From NCBI GenBank assembly GCA_004322345.1, contig SCTQ01000215.1, positions 1-38,942 on the forward strand: a stretch of 38,942 nucleotides of DNA, in the 5' to 3' direction. The DNA comes from Aquabacterium sp. (GTDB taxonomy: Bacteria; Pseudomonadota; Gammaproteobacteria; Burkholderiales; Burkholderiaceae_C). The notes below the pieces were generated by a model. That model worked only from the letters and a program-made list of their open reading frames with translations, was not told the DNA's origin and searched no databases. The number at the start of each line of letters is the position of its first letter. Positions within the stretch are counted from its first letter, which is position 1. Positions 18,847 through 33,043 of this stretch are shown here, in pieces. Both the position numbers and the translations under genes were made by a program.

Positions 18847-19576
18847 GCCACCCCGCGCGCGCGGCGTGCGCCGCAGCCATGTCGCACTGGTCTACCTGCT
18901 CGCCGTTGCGCTGTGGGCCGCGCTGGCCGCTGCCGGCGCACTGGTGCTGTGGCGGGAATGGGGCAGCAGCATGGCCGTGCACGACCAGCCCATCCGCCTG
19001 CTGCTGCCCGAGGGGCTGACGGCCAGCGCCGAGATCTCGTCGCGCCTGCATTCGCGCGTGCAGGCCGCGCCGCGCCTGGTGCTGCCCATCGATCAATCGG
19101 TAAAGGTGGACCTGGGCCAGGAGCTGGCGGCGCGTGCCACCGTTCGCGTCGTCGTGCCCGTGGAGACCGACTTCCGGTTCCGCCAGGTCATCCCCGTGTC
19201 CACCGAGGTCTCGGCCGAGGTTCCCGTAGTGTCCTGGCTGCCGGCGATGAGCGTGAAGCTTCCGGTACACGTGGAGGTGCCGGTGGATCTCACCGTGCCC
19301 GTCCGCCTGCAGCTGCCGCTGGCGCTGGACCTGCGGGCCCGCGGCCGGCTGGTCGGGCCGATCACGGTGCCGGTGCGCACGAAGCTGGACATGCGCATTC
19401 CCATCAGTGCCGCGGTGGAGGGCGAGGTCACCAGCCGTGCCGACTTTCGCCTGCTGGCGCCGGTGCCGCCGATGGACCTGCGTCTGAGCCAGACGCGCAT
19501 CAGCCTGCCGCTGCGCGACGTGGACCTGTACGCGCCCCCACGTCCGCAGACCTGCTGCGAGGCTCCTTCGAACTAG
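18836..19576 (+). CDS. Membrane-anchored Val/Ile/Pro beta-repeat protein, second of a tandem pair
   Basis: Not recognised as a named family. The 246-residue product has the same plan as its upstream neighbour. An arginine-rich N-terminus leads into one membrane helix (about 17-39). A Val/Ile/Pro alternating beta region follows (about 75-230) with segments such as VRVVVPVE, VKLPVHVEVPVDL and ITVPVRTKLDMRIPI. Both proteins end the repeat zone with a similar phrase (QVDLPLHEVEL in the first, RISLPLRDVDL here), supporting an ancestral duplication. The start is a GTG at 18836 overlapping the previous stop. A late Cys-Cys pair lies at 240-241. Function unknown. Confidence 0.75.
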   Translation: MHAEPPRARGVRRSHVALVYLLAVALWAALAAAGALVLWREWGSSMAVHDQPIRLLLPEGLTASAEISSRLHSRVQAAPRLVLPIDQSVKVDLGQELAARATVRVVVPVETDFRFRQVIPVSTEVSAEVPVVSWLPAMSVKLPVHVEVPVDLTVPVRLQLPLALDLRARGRLVGPITVPVRTKLDMRIPISAAVEGEVTSRADFRLLAPVPPMDLRLSQTRISLPLRDVDLYAPPRPQTCCEAPSN

Positions 19577-19585
19577 TGGCGGGCG

Positions 19586-19834
19586 TCAGGGCCGGGCCGC
19601 TACCGGGCGCGGCTGCCTCAGGCGTTCGGCCAGCTCGAACAGCCCCATGCCGACCAGCATGGCAGCGACGAAGGCAAGCCCCGCCTGCGGACCCATGCCT
19701 GCCAGGATCAGCCCCGGCCCCGGGCAGATGCCCGCCAGGCCCCAGCGCCCGTGCTGCCATCCATTCAGGTGAACATCCGCGGCGGGCGGCTGCCGGAGCC
19801 GGAGGGCAACGGCAAGCGCCAATCTGCGCATCAC
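19586..19834 (-). pseudogene. Remnant of a YeeE/YedE (DUF6691) membrane transporter
   Basis: The frame encodes 82 residues. From about residue 30 they match the C-terminal third of the DUF6691 half of YeeE/YedE proteins: GRWGLAGICPGPGLILAG, then VAAMLVGMGLFELAERL. The intact family is roughly 135-145 residues with four helices. Here the first helices and the loop before the CPGP motif are missing or collapsed, leaving a short N-terminus (MMRRLALAVALRLRQP) joined directly. The usual partner (the other YeeE half) is not in the window. Best read as a decayed gene; a functional mini-protein is possible but unlikely. Confidence 0.55.
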
Positions 19835-19877
19835 TTGCGGGCCCCGCCCGGCGTGCCGGCCTGATCGCGGCCGGAGC

Positions 19878-21299
19878 TCAGTACTCGCTGCCGGCCGAGG
19901 CGTAGCCCGGCGCCAGGTTCTCGAACTTGGTCAGCGGCTTCAGGAAAGCCAGCTTCACCGTGCCCACCGGGCCGTTACGCTGCTTGCCGATGATGATCTC
20001 GGCCACGCCCGGCTCCTTCGATTCCTTGTTGTAGTACTCGTCGCGGTAGATGAACATGATCACGTCGGCGTCCTGCTCGATGGCGCCGGATTCGCGCAGG
20101 TCGCTCATCATCGGGCGCTTGTCGGTGCGGGTTTCGACGCTTCGGTTGAGCTGCGACAGCGCGATCACCGGGCACTGCAGTTCTTTGGCCAGCGCCTTGA
20201 GGCCACGCGAGATCTCGCCGATCACGGTGGCGCGGTTCTCCTCGTTGGAAGACGAGCCGCTCATCAGCTGCAGGTAGTCGACGATGATCAGTCCGAGCTT
20301 GCCGCAGATGCGCGCCTGACGGCGTGCGCGGGCCCGCAGCTCGCTGGGGGACAGAGCAGGGGTCTCGTCGATGAAGACGCTGACGCCGCGCAGCTTCTCC
20401 ACCGCCTCGCTCAGGCGGCCCCATTCGTCGTCGGCCAGGCGGCCGGTGCGCAGGTTCTGCTGGTCGATGCGGCCCAGCGAGCCGACCATACGCAGCGCCA
20501 GCTGCGAGGCGCCCATTTCCATCGAGAACACGAGCACGGGCAGGCCTTCCTTGACCGCCACGTGCTCGCCGATGTTCAGCGCGAAGGCCGTCTTGCCCAT
20601 GGAGGGGCGGGCCGCCAGGATGATCAGGTCGCCGCCCTGCAGGCCGGCGGTCATGCGGTCCATCTCGAAGAAGCCGGTGGGCACGCCGGTGACGTCGCCG
20701 GCTCCGTTGTCGGCCAGCTCCTGCACGCGGTCGAGCAGGTCGACCACGAGGTTGTCCATCGAATGGAAGCCCTGCTTGTTGCGCGAGCCTTCCTCGCCGA
20801 TCTTGAAGATGCGGCCCTCGGCCTCGTCGAGGATGGTGGTGACCGGGCGGCCCTGCGGGTTGAAGGCAGCGGTGGCGATCTCGTCGCTGGCCGAGACCAG
20901 CTTGCGCAGGATGGCGCGCTCGCGGACGATCTCAGCGTAGCGCCGCATGTTGGCGGCGCTGGGCACGCTCTGCGCCAGCGCATTGAGGTAGGCCAGTCCG
21001 CCGGCCTCCTCGGACTTGCCCAGCGACTGAAGGTGCTCGAAGACGGTGATCACGTCGGCCGGCTTGCTGGCGTTGACCAGCGCGTGCACGGCGACGTAGA
21101 TCAGCTTGTGCTCATGCCGGTAGAAGTCGGATTCGGTCAGCAGGTCGGCGGCACGGTCCCAGGCACTGTTGTCCAGCAGCAGTCCGCCCAGCACGCTCTG
21201 CTCGGCTTCGATGGAGTGGGGCGGCACACGCAGGTGCGCGATCTCCTCGGAGGGCTCGGACTTGGGGAAATTCAACGAGGCGAGGGAGGAGGAGGCCAT
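19878..21299 (-). CDS. dnaB: Replicative DNA helicase DnaB
   Basis: Hexameric 5'-3' helicase of the replication fork. The 473-residue product (E. coli: 471) has the N-terminal primase-interacting domain (VPPHSIEAEQSVLGGLLLDN). The RecA-like domain has Walker A ARPSMGKT near 230-237, the Walker B region LIIVDYLQLM and the later SRGLKALAKELQCPVIALSQLNR. The ATG at 21299 was preferred over an upstream GTG that would add ten residues. It lies downstream of rplI after a terminator, so it probably has its own promoter in 21300-21396. Confidence 0.97.
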   Translation of the reverse strand: MASSSLASLNFPKSEPSEEIAHLRVPPHSIEAEQSVLGGLLLDNSAWDRAADLLTESDFYRHEHKLIYVAVHALVNASKPADVITVFEHLQSLGKSEEAGGLAYLNALAQSVPSAANMRRYAEIVRERAILRKLVSASDEIATAAFNPQGRPVTTILDEAEGRIFKIGEEGSRNKQGFHSMDNLVVDLLDRVQELADNGAGDVTGVPTGFFEMDRMTAGLQGGDLIILAARPSMGKTAFALNIGEHVAVKEGLPVLVFSMEMGASQLALRMVGSLGRIDQQNLRTGRLADDEWGRLSEAVEKLRGVSVFIDETPALSPSELRARARRQARICGKLGLIIVDYLQLMSGSSSNEENRATVIGEISRGLKALAKELQCPVIALSQLNRSVETRTDKRPMMSDLRESGAIEQDADVIMFIYRDEYYNKESKEPGVAEIIIGKQRNGPVGTVKLAFLKPLTKFENLAPGYASAGSEY

Positions 21300-21396
21300 C
21301 GGGGAATGATAGGCAGGAACCGTCGTCACGGCTGTGGATAGAGCTGTGTATGACTTGTGCAGATTCTGGGCACAGCGCGGGACAAGTCGCGCGGCA

Positions 21397-21431
21397 CAAA
21401 AAGAAAGAGGCCGGCTTCGCAGCCGGCCTCT
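21397..21431 (-). terminator. Intrinsic terminator of the rpsF-priB-rpsR-rplI operon
   Basis: On the minus strand an 11-bp perfect stem (21421-21431 with 21406-21416, loop GCGA) is followed by a T-rich run, about 35 bases after the rplI stop. Confidence 0.85.
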
Positions 21432-21465
21432 TCGTTGCGGAGGACCGCGGTTCGACCGATGTCGA

Positions 21466-21918
21466 TCAGTCGGTCTCGCCGACCACGGACACCGTCACAT
21501 CGACGACGACGTCGTGGTGCAGCGCCACCGAGACGGCGTGTTCGCCGGTCGTCTTCAGCGGGCCGTTGGGCAGGCGGACCTGGTGCTTGGCGACTTCGTA
21601 GCCAGCCTTGGTCAGGCCTTCGGCGATGTCGAAATTGGTGACCGAGCCGAACAGGCGGCCGTCGACGCCGGCCTTCTGCGTGATGGACACGGTCTTGCCG
21701 GCCAGCTTCTCGCCTTGCGCTTGCGCAGCAGCCAGCTTGGCGGCCTGGGCCTTCTCCAGTTCGGCGCGGCGGGCTTCGAACTCCTTGATCGCCGAATCGG
21801 TGGCGCGCTTGGCACGGCCGCCGGGGATCAGGAAGTTGCGGGCATAGCCGTCCTTGACCTTGACGACGTCGCCCAGGTTGCCGAGGTTGGCGACTTTTTC
21901 GAGCAGGATGATTTGCAT
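21466..21918 (-). CDS. rplI: 50S ribosomal protein L9
   Basis: Large-subunit protein that binds 23S rRNA near the L1 stalk and helps keep the reading frame. The 150-residue product begins [32 protein letters not shown], the family signature. A long connecting helix rich in Ala, Lys and Glu follows, then the C-terminal domain ([14 protein letters not shown]). Length is normal. It is last in the rpsF-priB-rpsR-rplI operon and starts 12 bases after rpsR. Confidence 0.98.
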   Translation of the reverse strand: MQIILLEKVANLGNLGDVVKVKDGYARNFLIPGGRAKRATDSAIKEFEARRAELEKAQAAKLAAAQAQGEKLAGKTVSITQKAGVDGRLFGSVTNFDIAEGLTKAGYEVAKHQVRLPNGPLKTTGEHAVSVALHHDVVVDVTVSVVGETD

Positions 21919-21930
21919 GATCGCGTCTCC

Positions 21931-22221
21931 TTAGACCTTGTGCTGGTCCGAGTACGGCAGCAGGGCCAGGAAGCGGGCGCGGCGGATCGAGTTCGACAGC
22001 TGGCGCTGGTAGATGGCGCGCGTGCCGGTCAGGCGGGCGGGCGTGATCTTGCCGTTCTCGCCGATGAAGTCGCGCAGCGTGTCGATGTCCTTGTAGTCGA
22101 TCGACTCGACGCCGGCCACCGTGAAGCGGCAGAAGCGCTTGCGGCGGAACAGCAGCGACTGGGTGTTGCGCTTGGTCTTGCGATCTTTAGAGAATTTGCC
22201 TTTACCGCGGGGAGGGGGCAT
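21931..22221 (-). CDS. rpsR: 30S ribosomal protein S18
   Basis: Small-subunit protein that pairs with S6 on the platform. The 96-residue product has the basic N-terminus ([18 protein letters not shown]), [20 protein letters not shown] and the conserved [28 protein letters not shown]. The N-terminal extension is longer than in E. coli (75 residues), as in other Burkholderiales. The ATG is preceded by GGAGCTCACC. It lies between priB and rplI. Confidence 0.98.
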   Translation of the reverse strand: MPPPRGKGKFSKDRKTKRNTQSLLFRRKRFCRFTVAGVESIDYKDIDTLRDFIGENGKITPARLTGTRAIYQRQLSNSIRRARFLALLPYSDQHKV

Positions 22222-22285
22222 GGTGAGCTCCGGTTGGGTATGTCTGTGAATCGTGCCCGGCCGAGCCTTGACTGCGGCCGAGCGA

Positions 22286-22585
22286 TCAGTTCTGTTCGGT
22301 CTGGATGTCGAAGTCCGTGACGTGAAGGATGCTGCCCTTGCCGTTGCGTGCTGCGCTGAGGAATCCGCTGAAGGTGGCGTGGGTGCCGACCGCGAGCTTG
22401 TCCAGGCGCTTGGCCACTTCGCCTATCCCGACTGCACGGAGTTCCAGCGTCACCTTGCGGTTCTGTCCGTTTTCCATGAGCTGCGACTCGTGCAGCAGGC
22501 TCAGGTCGACGGCAGGAAGTCCGGCCGGGGTGTAGCGGGTGGCTCGGCGTTCGACCACTTGTGCATCGAGAACCAGGCGGTTCAT
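22286..22585 (-). CDS. priB: Primosomal replication protein N
   Basis: Single-stranded DNA-binding protein (OB fold) that helps PriA restart stalled forks. The 99-residue product begins [30 protein letters not shown] and has the OB-fold segments [20 protein letters not shown] and [23 protein letters not shown]. Length matches PriB (about 100). Its place between rpsF and rpsR is diagnostic for gamma- and betaproteobacteria. Confidence 0.95.
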   Translation of the reverse strand: MNRLVLDAQVVERRATRYTPAGLPAVDLSLLHESQLMENGQNRKVTLELRAVGIGEVAKRLDKLAVGTHATFSGFLSAARNGKGSILHVTDFDIQTEQN

Positions 22586-22644
22586 CGAGTGCGGCGGTCG
22601 GTCGGCTGGCTGGGTGGCTTGCAGGCTGAGGGCTGTCCGTCAGG

Positions 22645-23016
22645 TCAGGAGGCTGCGGCTTCCTGCTGGGCGGCCGACTTGCGGGCCTCTTCCTTCTCGA
22701 CCGACTTCATCATGATCGACGGAGTGGTCTCGGCCTTGTCCTTCTTCACCGTCAGGTGGCGCAGGACGGCGTCGTTGAAGCGGAAGCCGGTCTCGAGCTC
22801 GGTCAGCGTTTCCTTGCTGCACTCGATGTTCAGGCACAGGTAATGCGCCTTGGCCAGCTTCTGGATCAGGTACGCCAGTTGGCGGCGGCCCCAGTCCTCG
22901 ACACGGTGGACCTTGCCGCCGGCGCCGGTGATCAGGGTCTTGTAGCGTTCCAGCATGGCCGGAACCTGCTCGCTTTGATCCGGGTGGATCAGGAGCACGA
23001 TTTCATAGTGACGCAT
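22645..23016 (-). CDS. rpsF: 30S ribosomal protein S6
   Basis: Small-subunit platform protein, partner of S18. The 123-residue product begins [25 protein letters not shown] and contains [24 protein letters not shown], both conserved in S6. The C-terminus is a charged Lys/Glu/Ala tail, as is common. The ATG is preceded by AAGGAG. It is the first gene of the rpsF-priB-rpsR-rplI operon, with a candidate promoter about 90 bases upstream. Confidence 0.98.
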   Translation of the reverse strand: MRHYEIVLLIHPDQSEQVPAMLERYKTLITGAGGKVHRVEDWGRRQLAYLIQKLAKAHYLCLNIECSKETLTELETGFRFNDAVLRHLTVKKDKAETTPSIMMKSVEKEEARKSAAQQEAAAS

Positions 23017-23108
23017 GGCAACTCCTTGTGGATTCCGCCGGGATGAGCCCCGGCGTGGAAGCCGCCCTCAAGCGTCTGGAAGAGGTGCGGCAGGGAGAAA
23101 AGCCCGCG

Positions 23109-23116
23109 AGTATATA
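23109..23116 (-). promoter_or_regulatory. Candidate -10 region of the rpsF operon promoter
   Basis: The minus strand reads TGGTATATACT, giving a TATATA/TATACT -10 box with an extended TGG. No good -35 box is visible. Transcription would start near 23102, about 86 bases ahead of rpsF. Confidence 0.4.
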
Positions 23117-23160
23117 CCACCCCTCGGCCGATGGGTACATCGGCCGGTCCCCTGGGGGAC

Positions 23161-23195
23161 GGGGCCGGCTTGGGGCGGCCCGGCGCTCGGCCCCT
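23161..23195. repeat. Dispersed 35-bp GC-rich repeat, copy 1
   Basis: Identical over 35 bases to 38872-38906. The ends (GGGGCCG and CGGCCCC) are complementary, so it can fold into a hairpin. Just before it is a CCCC-T-GGGG palindrome (23149-23157), with a similar C4/G4 palindrome before copy 2. It lies between the ppsA stop and the rpsF promoter region. Confidence 0.8.
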
Positions 23196-23247
23196 GCGGC
23201 CTCGACGGCTGGTGGACGGTCCACCGCAGCCGTCGAAAGGGCGCTGC

Positions 23248-25644
<2,397 letters not shown>

Positions 25645-25905
25645 GGGAAGCTCCTGATGAAAAAAAACTGGCGACCCATGCCGGAGTCTCCGGCCGCCCG
25701 TGTTGTTCGTTTTGTGGGGCGGCAGCCCATGCGGCATGCAACGGTCTGTTGGGGCCATTCTATGGAGTCGCGGCCGCGCCGTGTCCTGCGTGGGGCCGTC
25801 GCTTGCGGGGGAGGCGGGCACGCCGGGCGTGAGATCGGTCGCAGGTGGCGGGCTTGTGACGCGGCCTATGATCCCCGCCTTGCCCGCCCATACCTTGGGG
25901 ACACC

Positions 25906-26724
25906 ATGTCCGACCGCACCGTCTTCTTCGTCTCCGACAGCACGGGGATCACCGCCGAGACCTTCGGCAATTCCATCCTCAACCAGTTCTCCATCAAGCC
26001 GCGCCACATCCGCCGGCCCTTCGTCGACAGCGTCGAGAAGGCGGTGCAGGTGGTGCAGGAGATCAACGCCACCACCCAGGCCGAGGGCCGGCGCGCCATC
26101 GTCTTCACCACCGTGATCAACCCGGAGGTGCTGGCCGTGGTCGAGGGCTCGCTGGGCCTGGTGCTGGACATGTTCGAGACCTTCATCGCGCCTCTGGAGC
26201 TGGAGTTCGGCATGAAGTCCAACCACCGCGTGGGCCGCTTCTCGGACGTCTCCAAGGATCGCAACTACGACGAGCGCATCGAGGCCATCAACTTCTCGCT
26301 GGAGCACGACGACGGCCAGTCCGCGCGCAACCTGGAGATCGCCGACGTGGTGCTGATCGGCGTCAGCCGCTGCGGCAAGACGCCGACCTCGCTCTACCTG
26401 GCCATGCAGCACGGCATCAAGGCGGCCAACGTGCCGCTGATCCCGGAGGACTTCGAGCGCGGCCGCATGCCGTCGATGCTCCAGCCGCACAAGAGCAAAT
26501 GCTTCGGCCTGACCATCGCCCCCGACCGCCTGGCCGAGATCCGCAACGAGCGTCGCCCCAACAGCAAGTACGCCAGCCTGGAGAACTGCCGCTACGAGGT
26601 GGCCGAGGCCGAGTCGATGATGCGCCGCGAGGGCATCGCCTGGCTGTCCTCGACGCACAAGTCGATCGAGGAGATCGCCACGACCATCCTGCGCGACCTG
26701 CGCCCGGACCGGCTGATCTATTGA
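25906..26724 (+). CDS. ppsR: PEP synthase regulatory protein (bifunctional kinase/pyrophosphorylase)
   Basis: DUF299 family enzyme that switches PEP synthase off and on by ADP-dependent phosphorylation and Pi-dependent dephosphorylation of a Thr next to the catalytic His. The 272-residue product begins [22 protein letters not shown] and has the P-loop [15 protein letters not shown] near 151-165. Normal length. The chosen ATG aligns with the conserved N-terminus; a longer frame runs antisense through ppsA. The divergent pairing with ppsA supports the specificity for PEP synthase rather than PPDK. Confidence 0.96.
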   Translation: MSDRTVFFVSDSTGITAETFGNSILNQFSIKPRHIRRPFVDSVEKAVQVVQEINATTQAEGRRAIVFTTVINPEVLAVVEGSLGLVLDMFETFIAPLELEFGMKSNHRVGRFSDVSKDRNYDERIEAINFSLEHDDGQSARNLEIADVVLIGVSRCGKTPTSLYLAMQHGIKAANVPLIPEDFERGRMPSMLQPHKSKCFGLTIAPDRLAEIRNERRPNSKYASLENCRYEVAEAESMMRREGIAWLSSTHKSIEEIATTILRDLRPDRLIY

Positions 26725-26907
26725 GACGCGCGGTTTCCCCGAAAGCTTTACCGAACATTGCAAGCTGGGGGCAATCCGCCAGCCAGGCGTGAACTAGTTG
26801 GCGTGCACAAGGCCGCTGCACAGCGGGCGTCGCAGGATGGTGCGCAGGAAATCGGCGGCGCGGCCGAAGATCCCGGGCAACAAGAATTCCCGGGACCCTG
26901 CCTCGCC

Positions 26908-28167
26908 ATGCTCAAGACCATCCCCACCGCGCAGCTGCGCACAGGCATGTTCATCCACGACCTGGGCCTGTCCTGGTGGGAGCACAGCTTCCTGCGTCCG
27001 CGTTTCCCGGTCGACTCTCCCGAGACCCTGCAGCGCATCCTGGCGACCAAGGCCAAGACGGTGGTGATCGACACCACGGAGGGCCTGGACGTGGCCGACG
27101 TGGACGCACGTCCCTCGCCGCCCAGCCAGGCCGGGTTCTCCGCGCAGGCAATGCAGCCCGCGGCGGCAGCGCCCGGCCCCAAGATCCCGGTCGCCGTCGA
27201 GCGTGCCGCCAAGCCGGCGGCGCCGGCCAAGGTCTCGCTGCAGCAGGAGCTGCAGGTCGCGCGCAAGCTCGTGCGCGAGGCGCGCACGGCCGTGCAGTCG
27301 GCGATGGCCGATGCGCGCACCGGCCGCATTTCTTCGGTGCCCGCCATCCAGGGCCTGGCCGAGGGCATGGTGGAGTCCGCCGGGCGCAACCCCGGTGCGC
27401 TGATCACGCTGGCCGGCCTGAAGACCAAGGACGACTACACCTTCATGCACTGCGTGGCGGTGGGCACCTTCATGATCGCGCTGGGCAAGCAGCTCGGCCT
27501 CAACGAGGACCAGCTGCGCGACGCCGGCACCGCGGGCCTGCTGCACGACGTGGGCAAGAGCCGCATCCCCGACTCCATCCTGAACAAGCCCGGCAAGCTG
27601 ACCGACGACGAGTTCAAGGTCATGCGCTCGCACCCGCAGGTGGGCTACGACATGCTGCGCGAGGCCGGCTACGAGGACTCCGCCGCGCTTGAGGTGGTGC
27701 TGCACCACCACGAGCGCCTGGACGGCAAGGGCTACCCGCACGGCCTGTCCGGCGCCGACGTGACGACGCTGGCGCGCATGGGCGCGGTGGTCGACGTCTA
27801 CGACGCAGTGACCTCCGACCGCGCCTACCACCGCGCGATCCCGCCCACGGCCGCGCTGAAGATGCTGCTGGCCTCGGCCAACGCCCACTTCGACGAGCCC
27901 ATCGTGCGCGCCTTCCTGGCCACGGTGGGCATCTACCCGAACGGCTCGCTGGTCAAGCTGCAGTCCGGCCGCCTGGCCGTGGTGATCGAGCAGACGCCCG
28001 AGAAGCCGCTGGCGCCGCAGGTGCGGGTGTTCTATTCGACCAAGAGCCAGATGCCGATCACCGCGATGGACCTCAACCTGGCCCAGGGCGGGGACACGAT
28101 CGCGGGCTACGAGGATCCGGTGAAGTGGGGCTTCGACCTGAGCAAGTACACCGAGGCGAAGCTCTGA
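26908..28167 (+). CDS. HD-GYP domain cyclic-di-GMP phosphodiesterase
   Basis: Predicted to hydrolyse c-di-GMP. The 419-residue product has an N-terminal DUF3391-like domain (about 1-130; LRTGMFIHDLGLSWWEHSFL), which includes an Ala/Pro-rich linker at about 68-108. The HD-GYP domain follows, with His 181, the metal-binding pair His 213-Asp 214 in LLHDVGKS and the HHERLDGKGYPHGL motif with G275-Y276-P277. All motif residues are present, so activity is likely. The frame is open 50 codons further upstream, but the conserved N-terminus begins at 26908, where there is no strong SD. The 183-base gap before it shows no gene. It converges on gcvP. Confidence 0.92.
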   Translation: MLKTIPTAQLRTGMFIHDLGLSWWEHSFLRPRFPVDSPETLQRILATKAKTVVIDTTEGLDVADVDARPSPPSQAGFSAQAMQPAAAAPGPKIPVAVERAAKPAAPAKVSLQQELQVARKLVREARTAVQSAMADARTGRISSVPAIQGLAEGMVESAGRNPGALITLAGLKTKDDYTFMHCVAVGTFMIALGKQLGLNEDQLRDAGTAGLLHDVGKSRIPDSILNKPGKLTDDEFKVMRSHPQVGYDMLREAGYEDSAALEVVLHHHERLDGKGYPHGLSGADVTTLARMGAVVDVYDAVTSDRAYHRAIPPTAALKMLLASANAHFDEPIVRAFLATVGIYPNGSLVKLQSGRLAVVIEQTPEKPLAPQVRVFYSTKSQMPITAMDLNLAQGGDTIAGYEDPVKWGFDLSKYTEAKL

Positions 28168-28191
28168 AGGCAGGCCGCCGCCGCAAAGAAG

Positions 28192-28215
28192 AACGCCGGC
28201 GATCGCCGGCGTTTT
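28192..28215. terminator. Bidirectional terminator between the HD-GYP gene and gcvP
   Basis: A perfect 22-bp palindrome (28192-28213) forms a GC-rich stem. It is followed by T residues on the plus strand and by TTCTTCTTT on the minus strand beyond its other arm. It lies between two convergent stop codons. Confidence 0.8.
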
Positions 28216-28219
28216 ACGT

Positions 28220-31126
<2,907 letters not shown>

Positions 31127-31218
31127 GACAGGCTCGATGGGCAGGACGGGAATCGAAAGCGGGGGATGGGCGGGGCGCGTGCGGCGCGCCCTCGGAGCGC
31201 AGGCGGGTGCCTGGCGGA

Positions 31219-31596
31219 TCAGCTGTTCTTGACGACCTCGTCGTAGGCGGTCTCGTCCAGCAGGGCGGCGGTCTCGGCCGGCGCGGACAGCTTGATCTTG
31301 AAGAACCAGCCATCGCCCAGCGGGTCGCTGTTGGCCAGCGAGGGGTCGTCGCGCAGCTTGTCGTTGACGGCGACGATCTCGCCGCTGACCGGCGCGTAGA
31401 CGTCGGCCGCGGCCTTCACCGACTCGACGACGCCGGCCACGTCCTTCTGCGCGAAGACCTTGCCCACGTCCGGCAGCTCGACGAAGACCACGTCGCCCAG
31501 CGCGTCCTGGGCATGGAGGGTGATGCCGACGGTGGCGGTGCCGTCGCCGTGCAGGTTCAGCCATTCGTGGTCGGCGGTGTACTTGATGTCGCTCAT
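31219..31596 (-). CDS. gcvH: Glycine cleavage system H protein
   Basis: Carries the lipoyl arm that shuttles the aminomethyl group between P, T and L proteins. The 125-residue product begins [21 protein letters not shown] and has the lipoylation site Lys 61 in [14 protein letters not shown]. Length is normal (about 125-130). It lies 52 bases after gcvT and 92 bases before gcvP in the same direction. GcvL (dihydrolipoyl dehydrogenase) is not in the window and is usually shared. Confidence 0.98.
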   Translation of the reverse strand: MSDIKYTADHEWLNLHGDGTATVGITLHAQDALGDVVFVELPDVGKVFAQKDVAGVVESVKAAADVYAPVSGEIVAVNDKLRDDPSLANSDPLGDGWFFKIKLSAPAETAALLDETAYDEVVKNS

Positions 31597-31648
31597 GGGT
31601 CGTTCCTTTTCTGAAGGCGGCAGGCAGGATGGAGGAAGAGGAAGGGGC

Positions 31649-32776
31649 TCAGCGCACGTAGCGCTGCGGCACGAATGGAAGGGCCGTGGCCTGCAGCGGC
31701 ACGCGCTTGTCGCGCACCACGGCGAAGAAGGCGGTGCCCGCGGGCAGGTCCGCCGGCAGGTAGGCCAGGGCCACCGGCTGGTTGATCGTGGGGCCGAGCG
31801 AGCCGCTGGTGACGCGACCCAGCTCGCGGCCGTCGGCGTCGACGATCAGCGCGCCTTCGCGCACGGGGGTGCGCTCGGAGCCGATCAGTCCGCTGCGCTT
31901 GCGCGGCGCGCCCCGGGCCAGTTGCGCGTCGATGACGGCTGCGCCGGGATAACCACCGGCTCGCGCGCCACCGGCGCGGCGCACCTTCTGGATGGACCAG
32001 GTCAGCGCGGCCTCCACCGGCGTGGTGGTGGTGTCGATGTCGTGGCCGTACAGGCACAGGCCGGCTTCCAGGCGCAGCGTGTCGCGTGCGCCCAGGCCGA
32101 TGGGCTTGACCTCGGGCTGGGCCAGCAGCGCGCGGGCCAGGGCCTCGGCATGCTCGTTGGCCACCGAGATCTCGAAGCCGTCCTCGCCCGTGTAGCCGGA
32201 GCGGGTGACGTAGCACTCGGCCTCCTCCAGCTTGAAGAAGCCGCCGGTCATGAAGGTGAGCTTCGCCACGTCCGGGTTCAGCCGGCCCAGGGCGACGACG
32301 GCCAGCGGGCCTTGCAGCGCCAGCAGCGCGCGCTGCGGCAGCGGCTCCACGGTGCAGCGCTGGCCGATGCCGGCCTGCAGGTGGGCGATGTCCTGCTCCT
32401 TGCAGGCCGCGTTGACGATCAGGAAGAGGTCGTCCTCGCGCCGCGTGACCATCAGGTCGTCGAGGATGCCGCCGGCGTCGTTGGTGAACAGGGCGTAGCG
32501 CTGCTTGTTCAGCGGCAGGTCGACGATGTCCATCGGCACCAGGGTCTCCAGTGCGGTGGCGGCATCGGCACCCACCAGGCGCACCTGGCCCATGTGGGAG
32601 ACGTCGAACAGGCCGGCGGCGCTGCGGGTGTGGCGGTGCTCGGCCAGGATGCCGGCGGGGTACTGCACCGGCATGTCGTAGCCGGCGAAGGGCACCATGC
32701 GCGCGCCGAGCTCGACATGCAGGGTGTGCAGCGGCGTGCGCAGCAGCGGGGCGGTGGGGGATGCGGCAGCGGACAT
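31649..32776 (-). CDS. gcvT: Aminomethyltransferase (glycine cleavage T protein)
   Basis: Transfers the one-carbon unit from aminomethyl-GcvH to tetrahydrofolate and releases ammonia. The 375-residue product has [29 protein letters not shown] at the N-terminus, [24 protein letters not shown] and the C-terminal barrel with [12 protein letters not shown]. The ATG at 32776 is the first in frame with the conserved start; the longer frame runs through the riboswitch. First gene of the operon, directly under the glycine riboswitch. Confidence 0.97.
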   Translation of the reverse strand: MSAAASPTAPLLRTPLHTLHVELGARMVPFAGYDMPVQYPAGILAEHRHTRSAAGLFDVSHMGQVRLVGADAATALETLVPMDIVDLPLNKQRYALFTNDAGGILDDLMVTRREDDLFLIVNAACKEQDIAHLQAGIGQRCTVEPLPQRALLALQGPLAVVALGRLNPDVAKLTFMTGGFFKLEEAECYVTRSGYTGEDGFEISVANEHAEALARALLAQPEVKPIGLGARDTLRLEAGLCLYGHDIDTTTTPVEAALTWSIQKVRRAGGARAGGYPGAAVIDAQLARGAPRKRSGLIGSERTPVREGALIVDADGRELGRVTSGSLGPTINQPVALAYLPADLPAGTAFFAVVRDKRVPLQATALPFVPQRYVR

Positions 32777-32835
32777 GGGCAAGGCTCGTGGGCAGGGGCG
32801 GTGGACGGACCACCGTTGCCGGTGGTGCCTGCCCT

Positions 32836-33036
32836 CGCTGTCCGCTTTACCTGAGAGATTGACCCGGCCTCGCGGCCGGGCTTGCCCCTTCGGTGGGCCG
32901 CATCGGGTGCGGCCTCTCTCCAGTGAGGATCGTCCGTTTGGCGGACGTTGCCAGTCCTTTTGCCTGAGCGTTCGGGCCGCAGCCCTGCGCCTTCGGCGGC
33001 CTGCCTCGCGGGGTGCGCGGGCGGGCTCTCTCCTGG
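32836..33036 (-). ncRNA. Tandem glycine riboswitch controlling gcvTHP
   Basis: Two glycine aptamers read on the minus strand. Aptamer I (about 33036-32951) begins with GGAGAGAG and contains CCGAAGGCGCAGGGC and CGCTCAGGCAAAAGGAC. Aptamer II (about 32922-32836) has GGAGAGAGG, CACCGAAGGGGCAA, ATCTCTCAGGTAAA and GCGGACAG. These are the conserved core strings of the glycine riboswitch class. A linker hairpin (CGTCCG with CGGACG, 32931-32947) sits between them. The gcvT start is about 60 bases downstream. Tandem glycine aptamers usually turn gcv expression on when glycine is high. Confidence 0.95.
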
Positions 33037-33043
33037 CCCGGCG

